From contig CM055095.1 of assembly GCA_029204225.1 (NCBI GenBank), forward strand, positions 35,241,078-35,305,077: DNA of 64,000 nt, in the 5' to 3' direction. Source of the DNA: Diphasiastrum complanatum. Lineage: Eukaryota > Streptophyta > Lycopodiopsida > Lycopodiales > Lycopodiaceae. Shown here one piece after another: positions 1 through 57,064 of this stretch. A model generated the notes under the pieces. It searched no databases. It saw only the letters and a list, made by a program, of their open reading frames with translations, and was not told the DNA's origin. Each line of letters starts with the position of its first letter. The stretch's first letter is position 1. Both the position numbers and the translations under genes were made by a program.

Positions 1-45844
<45,844 letters not shown>

Positions 45845-45849
<5 letters not shown>

Positions 45850-46028
45850 CTTTTACAAGACCAGCAACAGAAATGGAACTTGTTAGTATATAGTGAACCT
45901 TCTCGAAGTCTTCTTCATTTTTGGATTCCCATTTCAGAAGACATTCAAGAAGCAGGCGTACGTCAATATCTTTCGTGGTAGGTTCCTTTCTTTTCATCAC
46001 ACAACACACAAATTCACATATGAGAAAA
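45845..46028 (-). other. Unassigned open frame upstream of the FYRC exon
   Basis: Behind an acceptor-like CCACAG (46029-46034) a 60-codon frame encodes MKRKEPTTKDIDVRLLLECL and LKWESKNEEDFEK. It looks protein-like in composition. It does not match the expected FYRN/FYRC sequence, and a splice to the FYRC exon would need an intron of only about 48 bases. It could be a chance frame, a lineage-specific exon or a gene fragment. Confidence 0.35.
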
Positions 46029-46269
46029 CTGTGGATGTGAGCATAAGATCATAAACATGAAAGTAAAAAATTAATCAGATTTTGCACATGCACACACCAA
46101 ATGCAATATCAGCAACATCAAATCGTGAAGAAGCTCTTTAATGAACAAGCCTAGATAATAAGAGAAATCCCCTTGGCACACTTATTGACAAATCATCAAT
46201 TACCGAATGAAGTTGACAAGATACACATTTTTTAACAAAATAGGATCAGCCACTGCAATCATAACTTTT

Positions 46270-46360
46270 CTGTTATGTACATCCCTAAGGAAGCGGATGG
46301 CGGACGCAGACGTGCGTCCGGACGCGCCAGGGGTGCGTCCGCATCCGGACGCGTCCGATT
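46270..46360. repeat. CpG-rich GCGTCCG repeat
   Basis: GGACGC and GCGTCCG words occur in both orientations in about 90 bp, within AT-rich DNA. Possibly a decayed transposon end. Confidence 0.5.
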
Positions 46361-46844
46361 TTTTGCAAAAAAAAAATTTCAAAAAAAGAAAAAGAAAATA
46401 CAAGCACCTGCCTACACTGTCCCCCATCCCAAAAGCAAAATAAAAGCAATTTATGGCCCCTGTGTTTCCCCCGGAATTATTTATCAGAGGGTGTCTGGCA
46501 CCCACCTGCCCCCTCCTGTTAAAAAATAGGAAAACGGTACCAAAAAAATTTGCAACTGACCTAACCATTGGGCCATGCCTCTCATAACTGAGATATTACT
46601 AAATACCAATGGCTAATGAGCAGTTCATAAATTATTACGAACCTTCATTGGGAACTAAGCTCCAAAAAAGCGGCAAAGAAAGATCTGAGAGTGCTTTCGA
46701 GTGAAGATGATGGTTTGTATGGCAAACATATTACTGGTTTAGGGTTTGGGGTGCATCAGTGACTGTCTCAAAGAAGTGAATGCTCACCAGAGGATTGGGG
46801 AGAGGTGAACGCTCACCAGAAGAGTGACAAGCTCTCAAGACAAG

Positions 46845-47050
46845 AAACCACAAGACCGACACACTACTATGTCTAAGACTTCTATGATGAGATCGGTTCC
46901 CCCCCGGATGAACTTCAACAGCTTACTAACTACTTATGCAAAATTGTGTCATTCACTACAGAAAACCACAAGACCTATACACTACTGTGACTCGGTTGAT
47001 GAGATCGGTTTCTTCCCGGATGAACTTCAACAGCTTACTAATTACTTATG
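46845..47050 (+). repeat. Tandem duplication, unit about 125 bp
   Basis: The block from ACCACAAGACC through GATGAGATCGGTT and GGATGAACTTCAACAGC occurs at about 46845-46935 and again at about 46970-47050, with small differences. Confidence 0.75.
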
Positions 47051-47810
47051 GCACTACTTCAACACGCTACAATACAATGTCGAAATTTTGCGTACCAGCA
47101 CGGGGGCTCCGAAACATCTCCCAGTTTTCAGGTCCCGACCGGACAAAGTGTCCCTGAAGCCCTGTTTAACGTCGAACTTCGGACGGACGTCGCGGGCCGA
47201 CCATTGATCGTTTCCTCGTCCTGTTTGTTCCCACAGGTTCATATCGAGGTTGTCCACTGGCCGAAACAGACGGCACCCAAAACGGATCCCGTTTGGAGAA
47301 ACGGGGCCGTCAGACGGAGAGTTGCAAAACTAGTCCATTTCGCTTGACCTTATTGCGCTTCTCTCCAGTCGAAGGGCCATTTTGACCGAACGATACCCGA
47401 ATCGAGCCAGGCTCGATCCCTTGGGTTCGTATCGAGATCACGAACCTGTGGACTATGTTCCCGGACCATTGATGCATTTTACACAGTACTATGGCCTATG
47501 TGATGAGATAGATTTAGGGTTCGGGGTGGTACAACGTCACGTGGGCAACTAGTCGGAGCATGTCCTGGTAGATGTCCGCCGACACAACGAACGGAAGCAA
47601 GAAGCAGAATTTCACGGTTTTAGGGTGAGATAATGGGGCGACTGCCGGAGCTGTAGCTACGTGCCCTCATGGTCCTCGGACCTGCTCCCCCCTGCCCGAG
47701 TTGGCGAGGGCGAGGAAACGCAACGGATTGGAATTAACTTCACCGCAGAACAACTGGCCATGGTCCGGGAAAGGGTCCCTCGTCGTCGGGCTAGCCAGTA
47801 GGTCTTCTGG

Positions 47811-48886
47811 TTCCCTGTAGTGAACGACACAATTATGATGACCATCCACTCTTCTGGTGACCATTCACTCCCTGTAGTGAATGGCACGGTTCTGACGACC
47901 ATTCACCACTATTAGCAGCAGTTGTTTTCATCGCGCTACGAAATCGGGGACGCGGACCACACAAACACCTCAAAACGTGCTAAAATGTTGGCCTTTTGTT
48001 CGTTTTGAGGTTTAGGGTTTGGGGAACAAACGACCAGAAGGAGAATACCAAAGATACTGTTGAGCAAGATTCTAATGATGACGAGGAGTACAAGCGTTCA
48101 GTTAGCCAGGAAGAAAGTTCCAGCTCTTCCATAAGTCTGAAGTGTGCCATAAGTATTGAAGTTGCTTGGTATATGACAGGGACGGTGTGAGTGAAAGCCA
48201 GTTAAAGCATGTTTTGCAATAAGAACACAGTTTGAAAGGAAATTTTATGGGCTTCAATAGCCATTTCCTGAACTCAGACACCCAAGGAAGCAGCATAGAT
48301 CAGATAATGATCAATACCCTTTCATCTGGACGTTTGGCCAGGAAGCTTTGTAAGAAAGCAATGGTCAACATTGCTTGATATATACTGCTTCGTTGGGTGC
48401 CTGAGTTCAGGAAACGGGCAGTGAAGCCAAAACCTAAATCATAAAACAGTATAAAGCCAACATAACTACCTTTCAAACTCTGTACAGATTGAAAAACCCG
48501 CTTTAATTGGCTTTCATTTACACCATCCCCGTCGGTAACCAAGCAGCTTCAGTACGTCTGTCGCACTCACCAGTTATGGAAGAGATCGAACTTTCTTTCT
48601 GGCTATCTGAAGGCATGTACTCTTCATCATCAGAAGAATCTTGCTCAACAACGTATTTGATGTCTTTCTTTTCGCCGTTTGTTTGCTAGCTCTTGGCCCT
48701 AAAGCATACGATAGGTCCACACTTTTGCGCGTTTTGATGGGCTTGGGTGGTGTGTGTCCTCAATTCCATGGGTTGATGAAAACAACTGTGGAAAAACTAT
48801 TGTTCACATGGACACCAAAAGAGTGAATGGTCAGCAAAACTATGCCATTCACTACAGGGGACCAAAATTGTTTCATTCACTACAGG
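47811..48886. mobile_element. Foldback element with long inverted arms
   Basis: The left arm (about 47811-48300) and the right arm (about 48385-48886) are imperfect inverted copies over their whole length, with about 85 bp between. The ends carry CCCTGTAGTGAATGGCA (47870) and its inverse (ending at 48859), plus a second outer copy. Both arms hold the same coding-like stretch. Long-armed foldback or Mutator-like elements have this form. No transposase is present. Confidence 0.75.
48027..48190 (+). pseudogene. Coding-like fragment in the left foldback arm
   Basis: An open frame with EQDSNDDEEYKRSVSQEESS, then a stop after WYMTGTV. The right arm (minus strand, about 48545-48700) encodes the similar EQDSSDDEEYMPSDSQKESS. 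The gene of origin is unknown. Confidence 0.45.
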
Positions 48887-49745
48887 CCGTCAGTCCGTTC
48901 CTCGTCCTGTCTTTTCCCACAGGTTCCTGGTGAGGTCGTCGGTTGGCCAAAATGGACGGCACCTGAAACGAAGCCTGTTTGGAGAAACTGGGCCGTCGGA
49001 CAGAGACCTGCAAAACTAGTCCATTTCACGTGACCTAATTGCGTTTCTGTCCTGTCGAACGACCATTTTGACCGAACGACACCCGAATCGAGCCAAGCTC
49101 GGTCCCTTGAGATCGTATCGGGATGTTTTACAGTTTTAGTAGATTTTACCGATTTCATAAAAATCTTGTGGATTTTTTAAAAAATTTGAAGATTGGGGAA
49201 AAGAAGACGATAGCGTGTCTCACATGCTTGACATTGTCTATGTGACTATGCCTAGAAAAAGCGCTGATGTAGTGGAGCATTCTCATCCTGATCACATCAT
49301 CAAACGCCATTTGCAATTATCAACTACCATTGCAGAAAGAGAGGTTGACAAGACTATGTGGGCTATACAACGCATACCAAGTGGCAGCTGGATATTGTTG
49401 GATTGTATTCCCAGACCATTCTGTCAATTCCGAATGTTTTCAGCTCCTATCCCGGCAAAGTGTCCCCGAAGCCCTGTTTGACGACGAACTTTGGAAGGAC
49501 GTACTAGGCCTGTCGTCCGTCCGGTCCTAGTCCCGTCTGCTCCCACAGGTTCCTATCGAGGTTGTCCGCTGGCCGAAACGGACGACACCTGAAACGGATC
49601 CCGTTTGGAGAGTCGGGACCGTCGGACGGATAGCTGCAAAACTAGTCCATTTCGACTGACCTAATTGCGTTTCTAACCCGTCGAACGGCCATTTTAACCG
49701 GACGATGCCCGAATCAAGCCAGGCTCAGTCCCTTGGGTACGTACC

Positions 49746-50419
<674 letters not shown>

Positions 50420-50641
50420 GTCAGGCTGGGTTCAGACCAGGATACTCTACCTCTAATCAGATTTTCATTTTGTGATGCATCATTGAGGAGGCACGACATC
50501 AGAGACAGAGAGTTTATTGTTGCTTTGTGGACTTCCGCAACGCTTTTGACTCAGTTCCGAGCACCTCCTTTTCCAGAGATTATCTTCGCCTGGCTTCACA
50601 GACGAGACTATTGCCGCGATCATTACTTTATATGAGCGAGT

Positions 50642-51244
50642 TTGGGCACGGTTCAGGGACGGTCCGCGCTAATCCATTCTACTATTGGAGTGAAGCAGGG
50701 CTGCGCCTTATCTCCTACTCTCTTTGCACTATATATTGATGACCTCGAGCAGATTATTCGAGAGGAAGGTGGAGAGGGCTGTCCTTTAGCAGATATTATT
50801 ATCCCCATTCTCCTATACGCTGATGATGTGGTTCTTCTCTCATCCTCTGCAATTGGCTTACAGAGACGCCTTTCTGCTTTACATCATCTCTGTCAGCTCT
50901 GGGGATTGACGGTTAATACTAAGAAGACCAAGATTATGGTGTTCAACACCAATAGACAGCATATGAGAGATGTGACCTTTTATTATGATGGGCTGCCGAT
51001 TGAGATTGTGACCTCTTACACTTATTTGGGAGTACTTTTTTCTGGTCCGCTACTCACATTCCGACCGGCAGCCCTCACCAGACTCCGTAAGGGGCACACT
51101 TCTCTTGTTCATATGGAGAGATTCTATTCCACATATTATGTACAGGACCCCGCTACCAAATGCTTACTATTTTCTACCACTGTCTCCCCGGTTGTTTTAT
51201 ACTCTGCTGAGACTTGGTGTCTGGATTTATCACGTGATACTTGA
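50642..51244 (+). CDS. LINE G reverse transcriptase fragment
   Basis: A 200-residue open frame contains GVKQGCALSPTLFALYIDDL, the catalytic YADD of PILLYADDVVLLS (about 50.82 kb), LTVNTKKTKIMVFNTNRQHM and EIVTSYTYLGVLFSGPLLTF, ending VVLYSAETWCLDLSRDT. The preceding part (50418-50640) is in other frames with a stop after NQIFIL. Confidence 0.88.
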   Translation: MGTVQGRSALIHSTIGVKQGCALSPTLFALYIDDLEQIIREEGGEGCPLADIIIPILLYADDVVLLSSSAIGLQRRLSALHHLCQLWGLTVNTKKTKIMVFNTNRQHMRDVTFYYDGLPIEIVTSYTYLGVLFSGPLLTFRPAALTRLRKGHTSLVHMERFYSTYYVQDPATKCLLFSTTVSPVVLYSAETWCLDLSRDT

Positions 51245-51249
51245 AGGGA

Positions 51250-52120
51250 TCTTACTCGTATCCAGATTCTCTTGCTTAGCAGGATGATTAGGGCTAAGCC
51301 CTCGGTGCCACATGATATCATATTAGCGGAGTTTGCTTCCCCTCCCCTGGTTATCAGTGCTATGTTTCAGATCAGCCCTTCTTCGGACTTGGGGCTTATC
51401 TGTACTTGATCTTCCGAGCGGGACTCATGCGTATATCAGACAGCATATTTATCGTAGTTACATACGCACTATATGGTCACAGCCCGACCTTGATAAGGTC
51501 AAGATACATTTCTATGGCACACATCTACTACGGTTGGATACTACGGGTACCCCTGTCCTTCCAGCATATCTTACACAGCCATTATCTTTTGGTCTACGAT
51601 ACCGTATGGGACAGCTCCGAGTCTCTTCTCATCAGCTGGCTATTGAGACGGGTAGATACACGGACACTCCCAGATTGCAGAGGATATGTCAGCTTTGATC
51701 TCTTCATGAGATGGAGGATGAGTTCCATTTCATCTTTCGTTGTCCAGTATATTATGAGATCAGGGGGCGTTACCATTGTTTATACAAAGATACCCCTCTC
51801 ACGTTGTGATCGTTCCTCGAGTATCCAAACTCCAGATGTGAGGGTCTTCTTTTGAGAGAGATGTATACTTTACTTTACGACCTTCACTTCTACCTACCAC
51901 AGATATGGATCACAGCCAGGCTCATATTACCCAGTTTTTCCAAAAGCGAGACAGAGAGGACATTTCCGTTTTGGATTTTGAAGTCCCCACTCGGAGATCG
52001 AAGACACAGAGGGTCTCACATACTTCTGCTGGATCCAGGATCACTAGATCTTCATGGGCTTCTCGCCAGTCTACAGCACGCTCCACTACTACTATCACTC
52101 ATTATTTTCAGCTTACTCGT
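51250..52120 (+). pseudogene. LINE G C-terminal region
   Basis: Fragments HDIILAEFASPP, QPLSFGLRYRMGQLRVSSHQ, and a degraded Cys-rich block ([10 protein letters not shown] in a shifted frame near 51.71 kb) match LINE C. Several frameshifts. Confidence 0.8.
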
Positions 52121-52569
52121 AGCTAGTCTCCTCCGCAAAGCAGGTGGTTAAGCTCATGCATTGTACCCTCGCAAGCTGGTGGTCAAGCTTGGATACTTCT
52201 TCTTCTTAGAGATAGCGAGATAGACATGCTAGTTTCTTGTCTTCTCTTTTTTACTAGTAAATAAGTCCATATGCGGACAATGTTCCTCACCTTTTGTACT
52301 CTCTTTTGTCTTATGTACCTTCGGGTAGCAAAAGACGTTAATAATAATAATTCTAATTCTAAATCTCTCTCTCTCTCATCTTGCACGCTGCAAACCATTT
52401 CTGACTAACCATTCAAATTTCACAGAGCTAACCATTTGTAAGCAACCACGATAAATTAGCCATGACACAAATATACTGTAAAAAAATATATACATCTCAT
52501 CTGATGCCAGTGTACATGATGGTAAAGTGTGTATCAGTATCTACAAGTCTGTGCTAAAAAAATCATCCC

Positions 52570-52885
52570 TCTACGTGCCAGATGCATCTGCAGGGGTGTC
52601 AAATACAAAGTCTGGCTGGGCGTCTGGAGGCATCTGGGACTCCTCTAAGTCTGAGCCAACGCCTGCCAAGAGACAACTAGAAAAATCATCAGTGCGTCCC
52701 CTCTTGGCTGGCCTGCCCCTGGGTCTGCCGGAAAGAACCCTCTGTGGTATACTCCTGCCTGGGGGTCTCCCTCTGCCACGGGGGGGTCTCTGGGAAGAAT
52801 TGCCTGCCTGTGATGCTCTGAGTCGTCTCTGCTCTATCTGTCTTTGGGTAGCAGCCTCTGTCTCCCTCTCAAACTCTGACCAGCC
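52570..52885 (-). pseudogene. Arg/Gly-rich C-terminal fragment, hAT-like
   Basis: About 104 minus-strand codons are open down to TAG (52571-52573). They run SEFERETEAATQRQIEQRRL, then RPPRGRGRPPGRSI, then an acidic end SDLEESQMPPDAQPDF. Layout and composition resemble the last exon of the hAT copy at 29.34-30.10 kb. The assignment is tentative. Confidence 0.45.
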
Positions 52886-53019
52886 CCCCTCACTGATCTA
52901 CCTACCCATGCTGCTACCCACCCCCTTGCTGATCTGTCTACCCCACCCCTCGCCGACCTGACTTTGCCTACCCACGTTGTTGAGGTGGCAGTGCTGCCTG
53001 CCACGCAGGCAACGCTGAG

Positions 53020-53628
53020 GTGGCAGCCCCCCATGCAACGCATGCAGAGCAGTCTGCCTGCGTGGCAACAGATCTTGCCCGCTTGTGCCCACCGATAACA
53101 CCGTATTCTCCCGACTCTGTTCCCATCCTCCCCACCCCGATCAGTGCTAGCTCCTTTTCCCTCCCGGCGCCACAATCTACAACAAGTATCCCATATACAC
53201 CCTCCAAATCAGCCGAGCTTTTTTCCTCTTGGCAGATCGATCAAATCAAGGCCGATTTCAAGATCCTACGACAAGAAATCTCACAGCTGAAAGGAACGGT
53301 TACCTCCTTGATCAATGAGAAGAACTTGTTGCAGTCCAAAGTCGGATCACTCAAACAATCCATCGGGATCAAGCAGGCTGCAACTTCGGAATCCACCACC
53401 AATATGATACGGGAGTTAGAAACCAGGATTGAGAAGCAGCAAGAAGAGGCTCGCTCTTGGGCATCGGTTCTGAAAAAAGGCACCAAACCAAGCGCTCCCA
53501 TCTCCTCGGTTATCTCAGCCACCATCTCGGAAGAGAAATCAGGTAGAGGAGAGGCGTACGGCCTTTCAGGCAACCCGCGAATCTGGCAGACAAGTCCTTT
53601 ATCGAGATCGACGGGTGCGCTTTCTTGA
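53020..53628 (+). pseudogene. LINE J ORF1
   Basis: A Pro/Ser-rich N-terminal part is followed by YTPSKSAELFSSWQIDQIKA, a coiled-coil (EISQLKGTVTSLINEKNLLQ) and ARSWASVLKKG. The frame is lost after SEEKSGRGEAYGLSG, where RRAKKAFNIRVRG would be expected. It probably binds LINE RNA in its intact form. Confidence 0.78.
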
Positions 53629-53665
53629 TGGCGCGCCTAGCAGCTCCCAGTGCTAGGGATTTGGG

Positions 53666-54148
53666 GTGCCCGGGATTGGGAGCACCCTGGGGCCCCATCC
53701 ACACCATCTTCGGATTGGAGTGTGGAATTGTGCTGGTATTCACTCACTTTCTATGGCAGGGGACCTCGTTGATTTCCTTACAGGGAGAGATATATTCTTC
53801 TTCATGGAGACAAACGAGAGCCCGGAGCGAGGACTTCCTTCATTTCTTGGATATAGATGGGACTCAGTATTCCGACGAGAGACTAGATCTGCCAGCGGCC
53901 GAGGTTCAGGTGGGGTCGCCTGCTTGTATAGAGAGACTCTACATCCCAGTATTGACTTCATCCGGCATGATGAGCAGGCCCACTACATATGGACTCGCAT
54001 CGTGGGCCAGGATATTGGTCTGGATAGAGATGCGTTTATTGCAGCATGTTACTTTCCGCCAGAGTCCTCATCTTTTGCTGAGGGTATTGCATCTCCATAT
54101 CAGGACCTCTCACCAGATATCATCAGATTCTCAGAGCGAGGGCATATT
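53666..54148 (+). CDS. LINE J endonuclease N-terminal half
   Basis: An open frame carries RIGVWNCAGIHSLS (APE-type N-terminal Asn block), FFMETNESPERGLPSF (catalytic Glu), RGSGGVACLYRETL and DAFIAACYFPPESS. It is truncated by the gypsy insertion after FSERGHI. Confidence 0.85.
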
Positions 54149-54506
54149 TGTAAGAGATCCTAACACCACAGTAGGGCAAACACTAACTGATCCACCCAAC
54201 CTTGCCTACTCCCCGAGATAAAGTAAGCCCCTCCTAGCCCAGTGTGAGGACTGGTAGCATGCAACTTCCAAGTGTCCGCCACGTGGCACTGACATGGCCG
54301 ACTGCACGTCGGGACCCACCTGGGGGCCCTGTCCTACTGACAGGGTCCCTAGACTGTGTTAGGCCCGCCATGCGTATGGACCGTGCTGGGGCACACTACT
54401 CACACTGTCTTGCCCTGTTGGTCGTGTACGCTGGACAGGACCCTGACTGTGGTATTTGACCTATCTGTGTTCTCTAGGGTTCGGCATTGGTCACGAGCTC
54501 GTAACA
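54149..54506 (-). repeat. Gypsy H 3' LTR
   Basis: 358 bp of the same LTR family. The outer end TGTAAGAGATCC has one extra change relative to TGTAATAGATCC. Confidence 0.92.
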
Positions 54507-55934
54507 CTCCCTCCCCCTTGAGAACCGTTTTGGTCCTCTAAGACAAAGTCTGGAAAAATCTTGCGAAGGACGCTGCCTCTTTCCCAAGTGGCATTCTCCA
54601 CAGGCTGATCATTCCACTTAACCAAATATTCTCGGTATAGAGTATGACGAGTCTGCGTCTCTCTACTATCAAGAATCTCCTCTGGTTCATGTGGAGGTTG
54701 TTGAGGATCCAATGGGAGAACTAGAACACTGTCCCCTACCAGATTGTCTGATCTGGTTAAGGCTTTCCATAACTGACTTACATGAAAGACTGGGAAAACC
54801 TTACTGCTGTGTGGGAGTTCTAGTTCATAGGTGACCTCGCCTAGTCTCCTACTGATGGTAAAGGGACCACAATACCTTGGAGACAACTTAGCACACACTC
54901 CTGATTTGAGGGTTTTAGAGTCAACTGGGACTCTCAAGTAGACTTTCTCACCAGTGGAGAACTGCACATCCCGTCTGCGTGGATCTGCATAATGCCTGGC
55001 TCGATCCTGGGACTGTCTAATGCTACGCTTAGCATGTTCTATCATCTGGTTTAGGTCCTCTAAAAAGTTTCTGGCTGCTTCAACTTTTTCTTGTTTAAAC
55101 CCTACAGCTGTGGGTGAGCGTGGCTGGAAACCGTACATCAGCATAAATGGGCTGTATCCCGTAGCTGAATGTTTGGTACTGTTGTAAGCAAACTCTAATA
55201 TCGAGAGATACTCCTCCCAATTAGTCTGCTTCTTGCTGACGTATGCACGAAGCATATCCTCCAGCACTTGATTTACCCTTTCTGTTTGACCGTCCGTCTG
55301 TGGATGGTCGGTGGTACTCATATTAAGTTCAGTATGGAGATGATGGAATACTGCCCTCCAAAAATTTCCAGTAAACTTACTGTCCCGGTCGCTGACTATG
55401 CCGGAAGGTAGACCGTACAATTTAAATAGCCCGTCTACAAACAACCTCGCTAACTCTGGAGCACTAACGGTTGTTTTGGTCGGAATGAAATGAGCCATTT
55501 TGGTCAGACGGTCAACTGTGACCCATATAGAGTCATTACCCTTTTGGGTTTTAGGCAGGCCTACTATTAAATCCATGGAGATACTCTCCCATTTACCAGC
55601 TGGTATTTCTAAGGGATGCAACAACCCTCCTGCCTTTAAACGCTCTGCTTTATTTACTTGACATTTCTGGCAACTGGTAACATACTGGTGGACGTCCTTT
55701 TTCATACTGGGCCAGAAAAATTGCCTACGAAGAAGCTCATAGGTCTTTTGTATGCCTGGGTGTCCCGCGCTAGGATTGTCATGACATTCATATAGGACCT
55801 GCTGCCTATAATTCTCTGAATTGGGGACACATACTCTATCTCTATAGAGCAAGTACTCATCCTGAATGGAATAGTGTTTCCATTTGAATCCTGGAGTCAA
55901 CTGACCCTCAACCACTGGGGTTTGCTTGGGTAAT
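54507..55934 (-). CDS. Gypsy H integrase and chromodomain (open)
   Basis: One 474-residue open frame (54491-55915). It contains the zinc finger HPGIQKTYELLRRQFFWPSM and CQKCQVNKAERL, the DDE core (MDLIVGLPKTQKGNDSIWVT with VSDRDSKFTGNFW and the ERVNQVLEDMLR helix), and FAYNSTKHSATGYSPFMLMY. It ends with the chromodomain LYREYLVKWNDQPVENATWE. Integrase inserts element DNA and the chromodomain probably directs it to heterochromatin. This is the most intact integrase of the family in the window. Confidence 0.92.
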
Positions 55935-56292
55935 TGTTACGAGCTCGTAACCAGTGCCGAACCCTAGGGAACACAGATAGGTCAGATACCACAGTCAGGG
56001 TCGTGTCCAGTGTGCATGACCAACAGGGCAAGACAGTGTGAGTAGTGTGCCCCAGCACGGTCCATAGCCATGGCGGGCCTAACACAGCCTAGGGACCCTG
56101 TCAGCAGGATAGGGCCCCCAGTTGGGTCCCGACGTGCAGTCGGCCACGTCAGTGCCACGTGGCCGACACTTGGCAGTAGCATGCTACCAGTCCTCACACT
56201 GGGCTAGGAGGGGCTTACTCTATATCAGGGAGTAGGCAAGGTTGGGTGGATCAGTGAGTGTTTGCCCTATTGTGGTGTTAGGATTTATTACA
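55935..56292 (+). repeat. Gypsy F 5' LTR
   Basis: 358 bp. Begins with the 16 bp perfect palindrome GTTACGAGCTCGTAAC (55936-55951) and contains the ACGTGG stem-loop at 56139-56167. Confidence 0.93.
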
Positions 56293-57064
56293 CTGGTATC
56301 AGAGCCATCTCCATCCTAGGGAGTTAGGAGCAGCAGTAGAGAAAGCTATCAGAAGATAGGAAGTGTTTCTCAGATTCTCAGAGAGGAATAGAGGAGGAGG
56401 ATCGCTGTAGGAGCAGCCTTCAAACTTCTGATTTCCACTGAGAAATCACAGTAGCAAGGAGTCAGATTCCAAGTGTAGGTAACTCGCTGAAAAAACAGCT
56501 GTTTCTCACTGAGTTCAGAGGATTCTTCGTAGTTTTCCCAGCGAAATTAGAGAAGGAAGAAGCCAGCACCTCCATCGCTGTACAGCCAGAGACCTGCATC
56601 TGATTTCCAGAGAAAAATTTACTGGTTTTCAGCGAGTTTGAAACCAAAAAAGAGGAGCAGGGCCAGCGCTGCCAGTGCTTCTGAAAATCTGGTTTTTCGA
56701 CAAGTTTTTGGGCCCCAACGTCAGAGATTTGGAGCAAGAGGATTCCTACCAGATCAGCGAGTAGGAGACTTCTGAAATTTCAGAATTCAGAAGGGTTTTT
56801 GGACTTCAGATTTGCCATTTTGTGGACAAATTGAGATGTTGTCAGACCAGCGAGGGGGGATAGCAAAAGTTTCAGATCTTGTTGCACATTTTCCAAACTC
56901 AAATCAGATTGAGAAAGAAGCTGAGAAGGGCTTTTCTGTATTCTCTCTGTGGAAGTACAGTTCTCAGAAAGAGCTAAGTTTCCTTCCCCTTGTACAGTTG
57001 TAAATTAGTCTTTTAGACTTTTTTTTCCTTCAGAAGTTAAGGTAACTCTCTTTCAGTTCCGAAG

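Larger units (their letters stand above)
47100..49745 (+). repeat. Three direct copies of a CpG-rich repeat
   Basis: Copies lie at about 47100-47450, 48890-49125 and 49440-49745. Each has TTCCCACAGG or a variant, then TGGCCRAAAYGGACGGCACC-like sequence, then CAAAACTAGTCCATTTC and CGAATCGAGCCAAGCTCG-like sequence. No coding frame is shared. The family is unknown to me. Confidence 0.7.
52886..54148 (+). mobile_element. LINE J: 5' part, interrupted by gypsy
   Basis: ORF1 (53020-53628 and upstream Pro-rich sequence) is followed by the endonuclease start (53666-54148) in the normal LINE order. It stops at 54149, where the gypsy LTR begins, in the middle of the block that continues to GDFNAR in other copies. 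The remainder is expected beyond the window. Confidence 0.85.

Noticed and set aside
46200-46568. ORFs over the GCGTCCG-rich segment
   Set aside because: Composition-driven frames on both strands, no domain, flanked by poly-A.
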